Assembly: GCF_030272615.1 (NCBI RefSeq)
Contig: NC_081405.1
Span: 25,934,272-25,998,271, forward strand
Source of the DNA: Cryptomeria japonica
Lineage: Eukaryota > Streptophyta > Pinopsida > Cupressales > Cupressaceae
DNA: 64,000 nucleotides
Direction: 5' to 3'
The translations under genes and the position numbers were made by a program. The notes beneath the pieces are model-generated. The model searched no databases and was not told the origin of the DNA. It saw only the letters and a list, made by a program, of their open reading frames with translations. Shown here piece after piece: positions 32,458 through 42,957 of this stretch. The stretch's first letter is position 1; each line of letters begins with the position of its first letter.

Positions 32458-33705
32458 TGATGAATACTAAGAGGGGGGGTGAAGTAGTATACCAAAATTT
32501 ACTGAACTCAAACACTTTATTGGTCTAGCAGTAAACCGGTATAACAGTTTAACTAACAAACCGATTAACACAAATGCAAACCAAACAACAAGCAAGGAAT
32601 TCACCCACAAAAGCACAATCACCATAACACGAGATTTTGACGTGGAAACCCAAATGGGAAAAACCACAGTGAGATGAAACTCACAAGTAACTATCTGCAG
32701 AATAGTAACCAGACCGATTAAGGTCAAACCAGTTAAGGTCAAACTGGTTAAGGTCATACAATGTTCTTTACCAGAACAGATCTTGTTAGGAATCTCAATC
32801 TCTGTTAGGAGATAAGTCTGATTAAAGACTACCTTGTGAGAGGATTTTAGATCCACAAATGTGAATCACCTTGTTAGAGGTTTTAAAAAGGCTTTTTTGG
32901 GCCTACCTAGTTAAGGGTTTCTAACTTGTCAAAGATGTGATTTATCAACAAGTGAATGATCTAGCAAATAGCATAGTCTGTTTGGTTAGATCCATGATAG
33001 CTCATTGCTAATGCATTTCAGCATTACTTCAGTCTTTAGTAAATCCACACTATGTTATAGCACACAAACTTGATCTTTTCTATTAAGATCGCACATACAA
33101 GAACTCATCAACGCCACAAACCCTAACAGCTACACACATACTAAAACCCTAGACATGATGTCCTTAAAAGGAATTTGATTTCATGTTAGTCCAATAGTTT
33201 TACGTTGCAAGTTCCTAGGTTCATTGTATCTAGACACATTTGGTAACACGACACAAAATCACCATCAATGTGTTAGTGGATGGTAACTCATCATAAAGAT
33301 ATACTAGTTGGTAACTCATCACAGAGTATTACCGGTTTACACAACTTTACCGATTACTGGTTGGTAACTCATCACAGATTATTACTAGTTTACACAACTT
33401 TACCGATTACTGGTTGGTAACTCAGAGTAGTACTGGTTGATAGAAATAAAGACTGAGAAAATGATAACTATTGCTTCTAGTTTCTTTGCTCCATTCTGCT
33501 TGAGATCCTCGAATTGTTTGAGGTCCTCATGCCGCTTGAGATTGGTAAACACTTTCTGCAAGACACTGATAGTCTAAAGACTATAACATAATACTGGTTT
33601 GAAACAAATACCAGTTGAACATATCTCATACATACAAAAAGTGATCTCATAGCAAGTGTGTGTCCATCAATGAAAATCACATCATATTCATAAAAAATGC
33701 CAACA
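32458..33705 (-). repeat. Right (5') LTR of F
   Basis: This is a 1248-base LTR from TGATGAATACT to TGCCAACA. It contains the GTGGAAACCC/GGGAAAAACC block near 32640, GTTAAGG/GTTAGAGG motifs at 32720-32935, and tandem GGTTGGTAACTCATCACA segments near 33300-33420. It is followed by CAAAC (target duplication) and D integrase. Confidence 0.92.
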
Positions 33706-33710
33706 CAAAC

Positions 33711-34440
33711 CATAACTCATAAGGTGTCTTACCGATGTCTCCTTTGATATGAACTCTATTGAATGTGTATACCACCATGCTCACAACTTCTCTCCAGTAG
33801 ATATGAGGTTATTTATCTTCCATCATCATAGTTCTAGCCACATCTAGGATAGTTTTGTTCTTCCTTTCAACAACTCCATTCTGTTGAGGTGTCTTGGGTG
33901 CAGATGATTGTCTCCTTATCCCATTTTTTTTACAATAACTTTTAAATTCATCGGATGTGAATTCTCCACCCTAATCAAACCTTAAGCATTTAATCTTCAA
34001 TCATGTCTCTATCTCAACTTTAGATTTAAAGATTTTAAACTTTTCAAATGCTTTAGATTTCTCCCTTACAAAAGTAACCCACATCATTCTAGAATGGTCA
34101 TCAATGATTTGAATAAAATATATATCACCCTAAAATTATCTTGTATACTCTTAAAAGAAGTTCTGACTTATTTCCCATTTGACATTCCTTACATATCTGA
34201 TTATAGGGCTTCACAATCTTAGGTATATCTCTATCTGCCTTAGTAGAACTGATCTTTATAATGCAATCAAAATTCACATGACACAACCTCTTATGCCATA
34301 GTTAACTCTCATCAATTTGTGCAATCAAACATTTCTTTGCACCGGAGTTCAAATGAAAGATGTTACCTTTAGTCTGAGTACCGGTTGCAATCTCCAATCC
34401 AGATCTGTTGATAATCTTACATTTTTCATCCTTGAACTAT
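33711..34440 (-). pseudogene. D integrase, upstream part (broken)
   Basis: Minus-strand reading gives a pre-integrase zinc region (KRLCHVNFDCIIK, CKECQMG about 34180-34290), then the core from IIDDHSRMMWVTF. The second Asp is in LRFD-stop-GGEF (about 33975) and Glu in QNGVVERKN (about 33865). It ends at GKTPYEL at 33711, which continues as WFGHTPTIKYF at 5519 across F. The region that should carry the first Asp (HxDLCGP) is missing, replaced by a frame change near 34135, so a deletion of roughly 90-100 bases is likely. It cannot encode an active integrase. Confidence 0.82.
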
Positions 34441-35227
34441 AACTAAAATCCCTTATCCACTAACTATCCTACACTCAAAATATTATGCCTTAAACATTCA
34501 ACATAATAAACATTATTAGTATCATGATTACCATCCAATGATATAGTTCCTCTTCCCTTGATCATGCATTCTTTGTCATCTCCAAATCTAACCAAACCAC
34601 CATCAAATTCTTGCAAAGATAGAAACTTCCTTTTATCTCCAGTCATATGATGTGAACATCCACTGTCTATTACCCATTCATCCTTGTCTTCAACTTTAAC
34701 AACAAGGGCCTTTTCTATAGGTACCAGATCATCTTCCTTGATAGCCAAGAATACCCATTCCTTTCCATTGCCGGATCCACTAGCTGAATCTTGTGTCGAT
34801 TCATCATTAGAATCAATCACACCTTCCTCATCCGCATAGTAGCATGATTTGCCTTTGTTCCTCTTGTACTTATGATTATTCTGATAATCATGGTTAGGAC
34901 TAAAAGATCTTCTAGCTCTTTCCTCAAATCTTGAATTCCTTTCAGGACATCTAGATGCAAAATGACCTATCTTATTACATGCGAAACATTTAAAAGGTGA
35001 TTTTCCTTCATACTTACTTTCTGTCGAACCTTTAGGTACTCTTCTAGCAAATAGGACTTCAATTTACTCAAACTCTTCATCTTATTTCTTCATTTCATCC
35101 AATTCCTTAGCATATAAGGCTTTCCAATCACTCTTGTAGGTAGATGATGTAGATGCATGAAAAGCAGGTTCAAATTTTGCAACTCCAAAAGGACCAAATT
35201 CCTCAAGCTCAAAAGCAGATAACTTCC
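34441..35227 (-). pseudogene. D gag end and protease (broken)
   Basis: On the minus strand, after the solo LTR, gag continues with an intact zinc knuckle CFACNKIGHFASRC near 34960-35000, a basic linker, and the Copia protease (WVIDSGCSHHMTGDKRKF, active DSG about 34670) through NILSVG. Stops split the gag end (near 35060 and 35090) and the region after 34464. Protease motif and knuckle are unaltered. Confidence 0.82.
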
Positions 35228-35677
35228 TGTTGGTGTAAATAAATATTCATTATGGATATTATTACACTTTACTTAAGTTGACTTAGGATAATGCATTTCT
35301 TCATAGTTTGTATTTGAGACACTTAGGGAAGTGTGCACATAGGGATATAGCTTGTAGGAGAAATTCCACCTTTTGTGGTCTTATTTTGCTGTTACACTCC
35401 ACATTCGGTGGGTCATCCACCTCTTGTAGAATATTATATTATTTCTCCTACCTACCCCTAGTATTTCTTACCTACCCTTGTTTCTCATTGAGCCACATGT
35501 CATGATTGTATGCTCGTAGATCCATATGGCCTTGCCTATATAAGCAGGCCCATATTCATTGTATTGGTGAATCCAGTTGATCATTTTCATATTGATGAGA
35601 ATACAGTTTGTTCTTGTCATTCTTTTGTCTCTTTTTTATACTTTTCATTGTGCCCTTGGTTTTGGAAAAATCTCACA
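35228..35677 (+). repeat. 450-bp solo LTR in D gag
   Basis: TGTTGGTGTAAATA...AAATCTCACA with the duplication CTTCC at 35223-35227 and 35678-35682. The gag reading resumes on each side. A TATA box (CTATATAAGC at about 35537) and downstream CATATTCATTG place the sense on +. No internal region is present, so it is the product of LTR-LTR recombination. Family unknown; it is unrelated to the other LTRs in the window. Confidence 0.85.
35535..35545 (+). promoter_or_regulatory. TATA box of the 450-bp solo LTR
   Basis: CCTATATAAGCA, the best TATA match in the window, about 310 bases from the LTR start. Its orientation is opposite to D gag. Confidence 0.55.
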
Positions 35678-35682
35678 CTTCC

Positions 35683-36294
35683 CAACCAAGGTATCCCTAT
35701 TAACAAAAGTGTTTGCCATTGTTCTCAACTCATTAATTGCAGTAGCCTTCATTTTATAAGCTGGTGGAAAAGCTCTCAATACTTTAGAAACTATTTCATC
35801 TTCTCTTAGAGATCCACCACAACACTGAATTCCCAGAACAACAATTTCATTAACTCTCTCTATAAAATAAGTAATCCTTTCATCTTCTTCCATCTCCACA
35901 TTCTCACATCTCACCAGATAACCATCAAGTTTAGAAATTTTAACAATGGGGTCACCTTCATTCAAAGTCTCCAATTTATCCCATATAGCCTTTGTAGTTG
36001 ATTTGTGGGTTAGTCCCATAACTTGTTGATTAGAAAGTGCACACAAAAGGGATTCTATAGATATACAATCATTTTCAATGTCCTTATCTAAGCCTTCTAG
36101 AGGAGGATCACCAGATGTCGGATTATGAGGTATATATCCTTTCTCAATGATCTCCCAAATCTCCTTACCAAGACATCTCAGATGAGTCTCCATCTGAATC
36201 TTCCATACTCTGTAATTTGTTCCATCAAGCCTTGGAATTTCTCTCCAGAAATAGTTGCAGATGAACTTGATGAACTTGAACTATTAGATTCCAT
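35683..36294 (-). pseudogene. D gag, N-terminal part (broken)
   Basis: The start is ATG 36294 (MESNSSSSSSSS), then a Copia gag opening (NYRVWKIQMETHL) and a UBN2-type region (SNQQVMGLTHKSTTKAIWDKL, VKISKLDGYLVRCENV, LRAFPPAYKMKATAI). A one-base indel near 36240 separates the start from the rest. The reading then runs to the solo LTR insertion (MANTFVNRDTLVGK). The Ser-rich start fits other plant Copia gag proteins. Confidence 0.8.
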
Positions 36295-36335
36295 AGGATC
36301 TTCCTCAAGCAATTAAGCTTCTGCAGAGAGGACCA

Positions 36336-36348
36336 GGCTCTAATACCA
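36336..36348 (-). other. D primer-binding site
   Basis: Minus-strand TGGTATTAGAGCC, one mismatch from the initiator-Met consensus, two bases from the LTR. Confidence 0.85.
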
Positions 36349-36350
36349 AT

Positions 36351-37590
36351 TGTTAGACAACTCAGATAATCGGTGAACAACTGAGAAGGGGGGGTGAATC
36401 AATTGTTAATAGGTTATAGACCTTTAAGAATTAAAACCTTATTACCATAATACAAAACCAAATACCAAAATAGCAGATATAAGAGTTAAGAACAAATATA
36501 ATCCATAGAACATTTACCAACCATCCACAAATGATAACACCAAGATTTGTACGTGGAAAACCAGGTAAAGGGAAAAACCATGGTGGAAAGCCTACCCACA
36601 TTCAGATAATACTTATGCAATAAGTATGTGATTACATATAGAGGGACCTGCACATGCAGGAAGGCTAACAGCCGAGAGTGCAGTGCTCATCACAAAAGGA
36701 GCCTCATTGACTGCAAAATAAATCCAGACTACAATCCGGAAAGAAGAGTGAACTACAAGAATAACATCTCCTATACCTGAATACAATTCCAGTTAAGCTC
36801 ATTACTAGAGGTCTTAAACCTCTTTCTCCAACCCAATTCGATCACCTATGATTGACCAAAACCTTTGCATATGATTACAACCTTATTCACAGGCATTTAA
36901 TCCCATAACCTTAATCCCATGAATATGCCCATGATCTATAAAGAGATCTTACATCATATTTATACCAACCCTGGACCTAAAAAATTAGGTTGGCCACCTA
37001 AAGATAATATAATAAATTCATAACATAAACCCATAATCCAATGATCAACCAAGTCGGCCTAAGACCGAAAAAACATAATCCAATCAAATGATCCAACTAG
37101 AAATACATCGGGATCATCCACCAACACATTACATAAACTGATCCATAACCTATCCGAATAAGATAGCATTAGGTCTGGACCCAAATCCAACACCACTGAT
37201 CAACAAGAACATGAACAAGATAGCCACCAGCATCCAAAAATCCATCTAAAATCCATGCCAACACCACTTATCACGTGCATCAAAAGATCTTCAACAAAGA
37301 TCTGTCGGTAGAACCCTTACCGATGACCAAAAGGCTTACTAGAAAAAATGATAACTCCTGAGTGATCAAATCCTTAACCAACTGATCATGATATATATCT
37401 TAATAGCATGAATGACAGATCCAAAACAATTCCACAAACTGAAGCATACTAGAGCATACCAGATCAATATTATAATCCAACTGCTCTACCGAAACCTACC
37501 GAAAACCGGTAAACAACCAAATCAACCGGTGTTTCCATGAATGACAAAACTTCAATGCAACACATAATCAATTCCTCCAATTTTCCAATA
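36351..37590 (-). repeat. Right (5') LTR of D
   Basis: 1240 bases from TGTTAGACAACTC to CCAATA (expected CCAACA). It aligns with the left LTR from 36540 on. After 37590 the sequence switches to the plus-strand coding region of Copia C. Confidence 0.87.
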
Positions 37591-39481
37591 GTTCAATCAT
37601 ATGACCAGTGACAAAGACAAACTTATTAATCTCAAGAGATATGATGGTGGATCAGTAAAATTTGTTGGAGAAGATGGTGCAACTATTTAACGTATTGGAA
37701 GTGTTTCTATTCATGGTAAGCATAAAACTGATGATGTTTATTATGTTGAAGGATTAAGACATAGTTTGTTAAGTGTTAGTCAGATGTGTAGAAAAGCCTA
37801 TGAAGTTTTGTTCAGTAGTACCAGATGTGTGATCAGAAAAGAAAAGACTAGTAAAAAGGTTGTAGAAGGGGTTAAAACAAATGGAAATGTATTCTACAGG
37901 AAGGATAAAAGAGAAAGAAAATATTTTCTAACACAGAGTAATGAATGTTGGTTGTGGCACAAAAGAATGGGACATGCCAATTTTGATAATATGATTAAGA
38001 TTTAGTGATTTGAAGTAATTAGAGACTTGCCTAGACTTTTGTAGCCTATTGATACAGTGTGTAGAGAATGTCAATTGGGGAAGAAAACAAAGAGAAGATT
38101 CAATAATAAGGAATATTATACTACAAAAGCAATAGAGTTGATTCATATAGATTTTTGTGGACCTACAAGGACAAGAGGATTAAATGGAGAGACATATTTC
38201 ATGTTACTTATTGATGATTTCTCTAGAGTGACTTGGGTTACATTTCTATAAGATAAATCTGAGGCTTTTGATAGATTAAAAGTTTTCAAATCCATAGTTG
38301 AAAATCAAGTAGATGCTAAGATTAATTGCTTAATATTAGATAGAGGAGGAGAATTCACTTCATGGGAGTTTGAAAGTTTTTGTGAAATTCATGGGATTAG
38401 AAAGCACTTTTCTGCTCCAAGGACTCCTAAACAAAATGGTGTCATGGAAAGAAAGAATAGGATAGTTATAGAGATGGCTAGGAATTTGTTAAAATATACT
38501 AATATGGATAATGTATATTGGAAAGAGGTAGTACATACTTTTGTATATCTTCTTGATAGGGTGCAAATCAGGATAAATCATACTAAAATACCTTGTGAAC
38601 TGTGGAATGGAAGACCACCTACTATGAAATACTTCAAAAAATTTGGAAGTAAATGTTATATCAGAAGAGATGAGGATAATATTGGGAAGTTTAACACTAT
38701 AGAAGATGAATGAATCTTTCTGGAATATGCTACAAATAGCAAGGCTTATCAATGTTTCAACAAATGGCTAAATAGAATAGTAGAAAGTATAAATGTGAAT
38801 GTGTGTGAAGAATGGAATCAGATTGAACCTAACATTAAGACCGAGGTTGAGATTGTTATACCAATTATAGAAAAATACAAGTGATCTAGAGGAGAACAAG
38901 GAGAAGTAAGCAAATGAAGAAGAAGATGAAGACAACAAAATCTCCTACTAAGTATGTCTGAAAGCATCATTCAAAAAATTAGATAATTGGAGATAAGACA
39001 AAAGGTGTCAAGACAAGAAAGAAAATTGCAAAAGTAGAAGAAAAAGTCAACTATTCTTTTCTATCAATGACTGAGAAAAAGACCTATGAGGAAGCAAGTA
39101 AAGATGAAAGATAGCTACAATTCATGGAAGAAGAACTAAACCAGATACAAAAAAATAAGACTTAGGAGTTGGTACCTAGACTGGTGAACAAGAATGTGAT
39201 AAGAACCAAATGGGTATTTAGGAATAAACTAAATGAGTAAGGAAAAGTCACAAGAAATAAAGTGAGAATGGTATGTAAAGTTTATTCACAAGTGGAAGGC
39301 ATAGATTTTAAAGAAAATTTTGCTCCAATAGCAAGGATGAAAGCTATACATATGTTTCTTGTATTTTCTGCTTACAATAACTTTAAAGTTTATCAGATAG
39401 ATGTCGAGTCAGCATTTTTGAATGAAAACCCAGAAGAAGAAGTATACATTGAGAAACCAGATGGGTTCAGATTGTTAGAAG
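37591..39481 (+). pseudogene. C protease end, integrase and reverse transcriptase start (broken)
   Basis: The reading begins in the segment after the protease active site (HMTSDKDKLINLKRYDGG) and runs through YVEGLRHSLLSVSQM, pre-integrase WLWHKRMGHANFDNMIKI and CRECQLGKK. The integrase core follows with D in HIDFCGP (about 38150), D in LDRGGEF (about 38340) and E in QNGVMERKN (about 38440), all intact. After a stop-rich linker comes reverse transcriptase (YQIDVESAFLNENPEEEVYI, EKPDGFRLLE) up to the B insertion. Stops lie near 37688, 38004, 38250, 38711, 38881, 39111, 39162 and 39238. Several are TAG or TAA where Gln is usual. Confidence 0.88.
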
Positions 39482-41139
39482 TGTGTAGGGGAAAAAGTGA
39501 CACTAAGCAAACATGCCCTAATCTCACTTTCAATCACACACTTGTGGAATATGAAAGAGCCTAGAGGTATCACACAATTGGCTACTTCTTTTTGTAGAAG
39601 AGAGAGCCACGGGCTACCTATTAGGATTTCTATTCCTTTGTTGTAAATGATAGATAAAATGATGCAAGTTCAACTACTAGCCCTAGAGTGCAAGTATGAA
39701 CTAGTAACAAGATTGCAAGATTGAGATTAAGTGATGAAAAGCTGTAAACACAAGGATAAAAAGGAGAATGCAGATGTGTCCCTGGGGTTAAAATCTGAGT
39801 GGAAATGTTAGGGATGGGGGCGCATGCGCCATTGACCTGATTCTGCACCTGAAACTGCTCCTTTTGGTAACCTGAAAAGCTGTCTGAAACTTGCTGTCTG
39901 ATAGAAGGACCAGGGCGCCTAGCGCCCCTGTCCCAGGGACCAGGGCACCTAGCACCCCTGTCTTGGTAGGACCAAGGCACCCCACGCCCCTATCCTAGTC
40001 TTTTTCTCTAAAATTTGGTGTTTTGTTCTGTCTCGGTCCGCTTCCGTTCAATCTGCAATTTGCAGCGTCGTCCGAATCCTGAAACCTGCACTTATATCTA
40101 AAAAGGTATGGTGGGTGGCTATATAGGGTTTTGCCTTAGTCAAACCCCCGCTTTGGTGGTTTCCACCTCCATGAATAGCCATGTTGTATTGTAAAAGTAG
40201 TGTGTGCAGACCTTGTGTGTGTGCAAGATCCTAAAATGCAAGTAAGCAAACTAGAGCAACCTAGAAAGTAAACCCTAATTGCTTGTACATGATAATGTAA
40301 ATGCTCCAAATCAAGATGCAAAGTGATCTAAAGCATGAATATAAATGATATAATGAAGCTTATGCAAAGACATGAAAACAACATGAAATCATACCCAACC
40401 CCAAGGGAGGGGTACAAGCCAATCTTCAGTCGGTGATCCCTTATTGTTCTTCAATGTCTTCAAAGCCCTAAATGGATGAAAGAATTTGATGAATGCTTGA
40501 TGGATGGATGTTTGAATGTTGTTGAAGTCTTCAAAGATCTGCTCTTTCACTGCATAGAAAGCCTTTTTAAAAACCAAAATTTGGATCCTTTCAAATGAAG
40601 AAAGAGAGCTCTTATATATGAAACCGTAGGTCTTAATTTCAACTTTTGGCCGACCTAGAGATTGAATCTCCCACCAATTTCTTGGGGTTAAGCTTTATTT
40701 TATGATTGGATTGTGCTCCTAAAATTTCAGGAAAAATGTGCGGGACCGTGTGCACTCCGGGCGCCATGGTCCCGACAACTTTTCACCAAATTTTCAGGGC
40801 CGTCGGATATGACGATTTTAGAGAGAATCCCGAAGTTACAGCTGATTTTGAGATGTTTTGACCCCCAAAATCAAGCCCCCAAGTTCAAAATAGGACCTAA
40901 TTAGGGTTTTTGATTAAATGATGTATTAGAGGAATAAAATGAAAGGGGCACACTTTAATGAAAAGGGCCCAACTTTATGATATAGGAGATGACAAAATAG
41001 AACCTTAGACCTAATTAATTTAATTAATTAAGTGCTAAAGGGGAAATGTAATGCAAAATGCAAAATGCGCCAAGGTGGGTGCTAAACTAGGTGTGAAATT
41101 GTACCACCCTAGCAAGTGCGTACAATTTATGACGCTACA
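39482..41139 (-). repeat. Left (3') LTR of B
   Basis: 1658 bases. It has three units of the 30-base GC-rich array (39908, 39938, 39970); the right LTR has two, which explains the 30-base length difference. It ends GACGCTACA. Confidence 0.92.
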
Positions 41140-42957
41140 TTTAGCCCCCACTTTAGTGGTCATATGAACACTACGTGCATATGCAAGCTAAAGTACAGAA
41201 AAGTAAACATTATTTGAAAAAGGATATATCCATAAGTTTGTCGAACAAAGCCCCCAGCGGTATCTGCAGTACACAGTTAAGAACCGCACCCTACAAAACA
41301 CACATTAGATCACAAAATCACCTAATGATTACTAAGGAAGGTGATGAAAATTCGAGGGTAGCTATATGCCCCCCCTATTTCGGCTTGCTAATTTTAGTGA
41401 GTTGAAATAGGGTATCATGTTTACCACTTCGAATTGTTAAAGAATATTGATGACAAATGCTCACAAGAAGATTTGATATGAGATCAAAAACTAATGGAGA
41501 ATCATTTGGTAAGAAAGAGGACTAAATCTCAATTCAAACACAACAAAGAGTGTGAAGATTTAAGAGTTCTCTAACACAAGATGAAGGATGTAAATGGAAA
41601 CAAAATTCAAAGAGAAGAAAAGAAAGGAAAAAAAGCATGAATACACACATTGGTGATCCATGGGAAGAATAGTGAGAGAGAAAACATGGACTTCTCGCCC
41701 CTAGATCTTGTCTAGGTGATCCATGGAAAAAGGGACATGGAAAACTAGCCCCTAGAGTCTGTCTAGGTGATCCATGTAAGGGAGGAGAGTGAGAAAGTCT
41801 AGCCTTATGCCGCTAGTTCCACTCAACCTCGTGCATGTGTGTGTAAGGGAGGTTAGAAGCACGTCATAGGAGTCTATGCCTGAGTATGCTACAACCTGTA
41901 TATGTCTAGTACAAAAGCATGACATCTCGCTCTAAGAGTCTGTGCTCTAGTTCCGAGAATAATCACCTTGCATAAAAGAAAAATGGAGACATCTCGCTCT
42001 AAGAGTCTATGCTCTGGTTCTGAGAATGACCGATTGCTCAAAAAGTGTAATGTTTATGTCATAAGCAAAGTAGAACAAGGATACCTACCTTCATCACAAA
42101 AGAAGATACCCCAAAAATGCAACAATGTCATAGATCCAAGCAAGAGAGTTTTGCACTCTTTAAGCAAGGATAAGATAGTTGAAAAGGGATATCTTGTAGT
42201 ATGTGTAAAGGAGATCCTTAGAGGAGAAGATATCTTTGTACAAAAGACACCTATCCCCGAGAGGAATTGTCTTAGACAAATATAACATCTTCTAGAATAA
42301 GACAAAGAAGAGAATAAGAATGCAATACTTCCTTCTTTTGCGAGGTGAAAGTGACTCTTAATGAAGGATGACGCTCTTTTTAACCCAATTGGGAGAGTGA
42401 ATTCATTATGGATGTATTTTACCAAGTGCAAAAGAGGTTGTAGTCAAGGACTTACACCTTTTGTAAGAGAGAATCCTTGAACAAACAACAACAAATGCAT
42501 ACAAGGAATAACATCAAGTAATAAAGTTCACACCATCCACAAAATAGGAAAAAGTGGATCCTTAGATAAAAATAAGAAAAGATCATTGCCTCCCAAGGAT
42601 AAGGTCAATGAGAAGGACTTACACAATCTTCTAGGGAGAGATTTAGACATAAGCAAAATGTACTACATACTCACTTGAGTTCATGCAAGCAAGACATTAT
42701 TGTATGTAAAATGCTCCTCATAAGAAGTGGGTCGGATAAGAAAGAGAATACACATCTTCTCCCATATCTAGCAAAGATGATCAATATTTCCACACTATTA
42801 CCTCATAGGAACAAGAGATAACATAGAAAAATTATGCTATTATGTTGCTTCAAAAATATGATTGCACTTGAAATTGTACCATCATGAATGACAATGAGCC
42901 CCCAGTAAATGAGCTACCAATGTCACATAATGATGAGCAACATAATAGCCATTAATG
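41140..42957 (-). other. B tail, no supported gene, local repeats
   Basis: The first 260 bases match A's tail (15335-15600), including the purine tract next to the LTR. Beyond that, two local duplications are visible: GTCTAGGTGATCCATG occurs near 41711 and 41761, and GACATCTCGCTCTAAGAGTC near 41921 and 41981. ORFs here (about 41968-42431) have no recognisable features. No pol remnants were seen on either strand. Confidence 0.65.

Larger units (their letters stand above)
5520..33705 (-). mobile_element. Non-autonomous LTR retrotransposon F with Copia-type ends
   Basis: F begins TGATGAATACT at 5520 and ends TGCCAACA at 33705. The 5-bp duplication CAAAC lies at 5515-5519 and 33706-33710, and both flanks belong to the integrase of D. 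Its right LTR (32458-33705) is followed inward by an initiator tRNA-Met primer site (32443-32455), and its left LTR by a polypurine tract (27047). The native internal region (27047-32457, about 5.4 kb) contains two ORFs, a coiled-coil/zinc-knuckle protein and a very long lysine/glutamate-rich protein, but no protease, integrase, reverse transcriptase or RNase H motif on either strand. F's left LTR is split by element E. It was presumably mobilised by a Copia partner with matching LTRs; that is inference. Confidence 0.88.
740..37590 (-). mobile_element. Ty1/Copia retrotransposon D, host of a four-deep nest
   Basis: D is a minus-sense Copia element. Its coding region is split in two by element F: gag, protease and most of integrase lie at 33711-36294, and the end of integrase, reverse transcriptase and RNase H lie at 3534-5519. 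The integrase reading joins across F at the F target duplication (CAAAC at 5515-5519 and 33706-33710). The primer-binding site is next to the right LTR at 36336-36348 and the polypurine tract is next to the left LTR at 3147. The left LTR start is beyond the window or hidden behind the G insertion. D itself lies inside Copia C, whose plus-strand reading resumes directly after 37590. Total span is inflated by about 28 kb of younger insertions. Confidence 0.88.

Noticed and set aside
33160-33710. Repeated CCGGTT/GGTAACTC segments that might suggest a CRISPR-like or centromeric array
   Set aside because: Copies are few, irregular and confined to F LTRs; they are LTR subrepeats.
42054-42431. 125-codon minus ORF and overlapping 105-codon plus ORF in B's tail
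   Set aside because: No domain, no conservation with A and no start context; open by chance in a purine-rich region.
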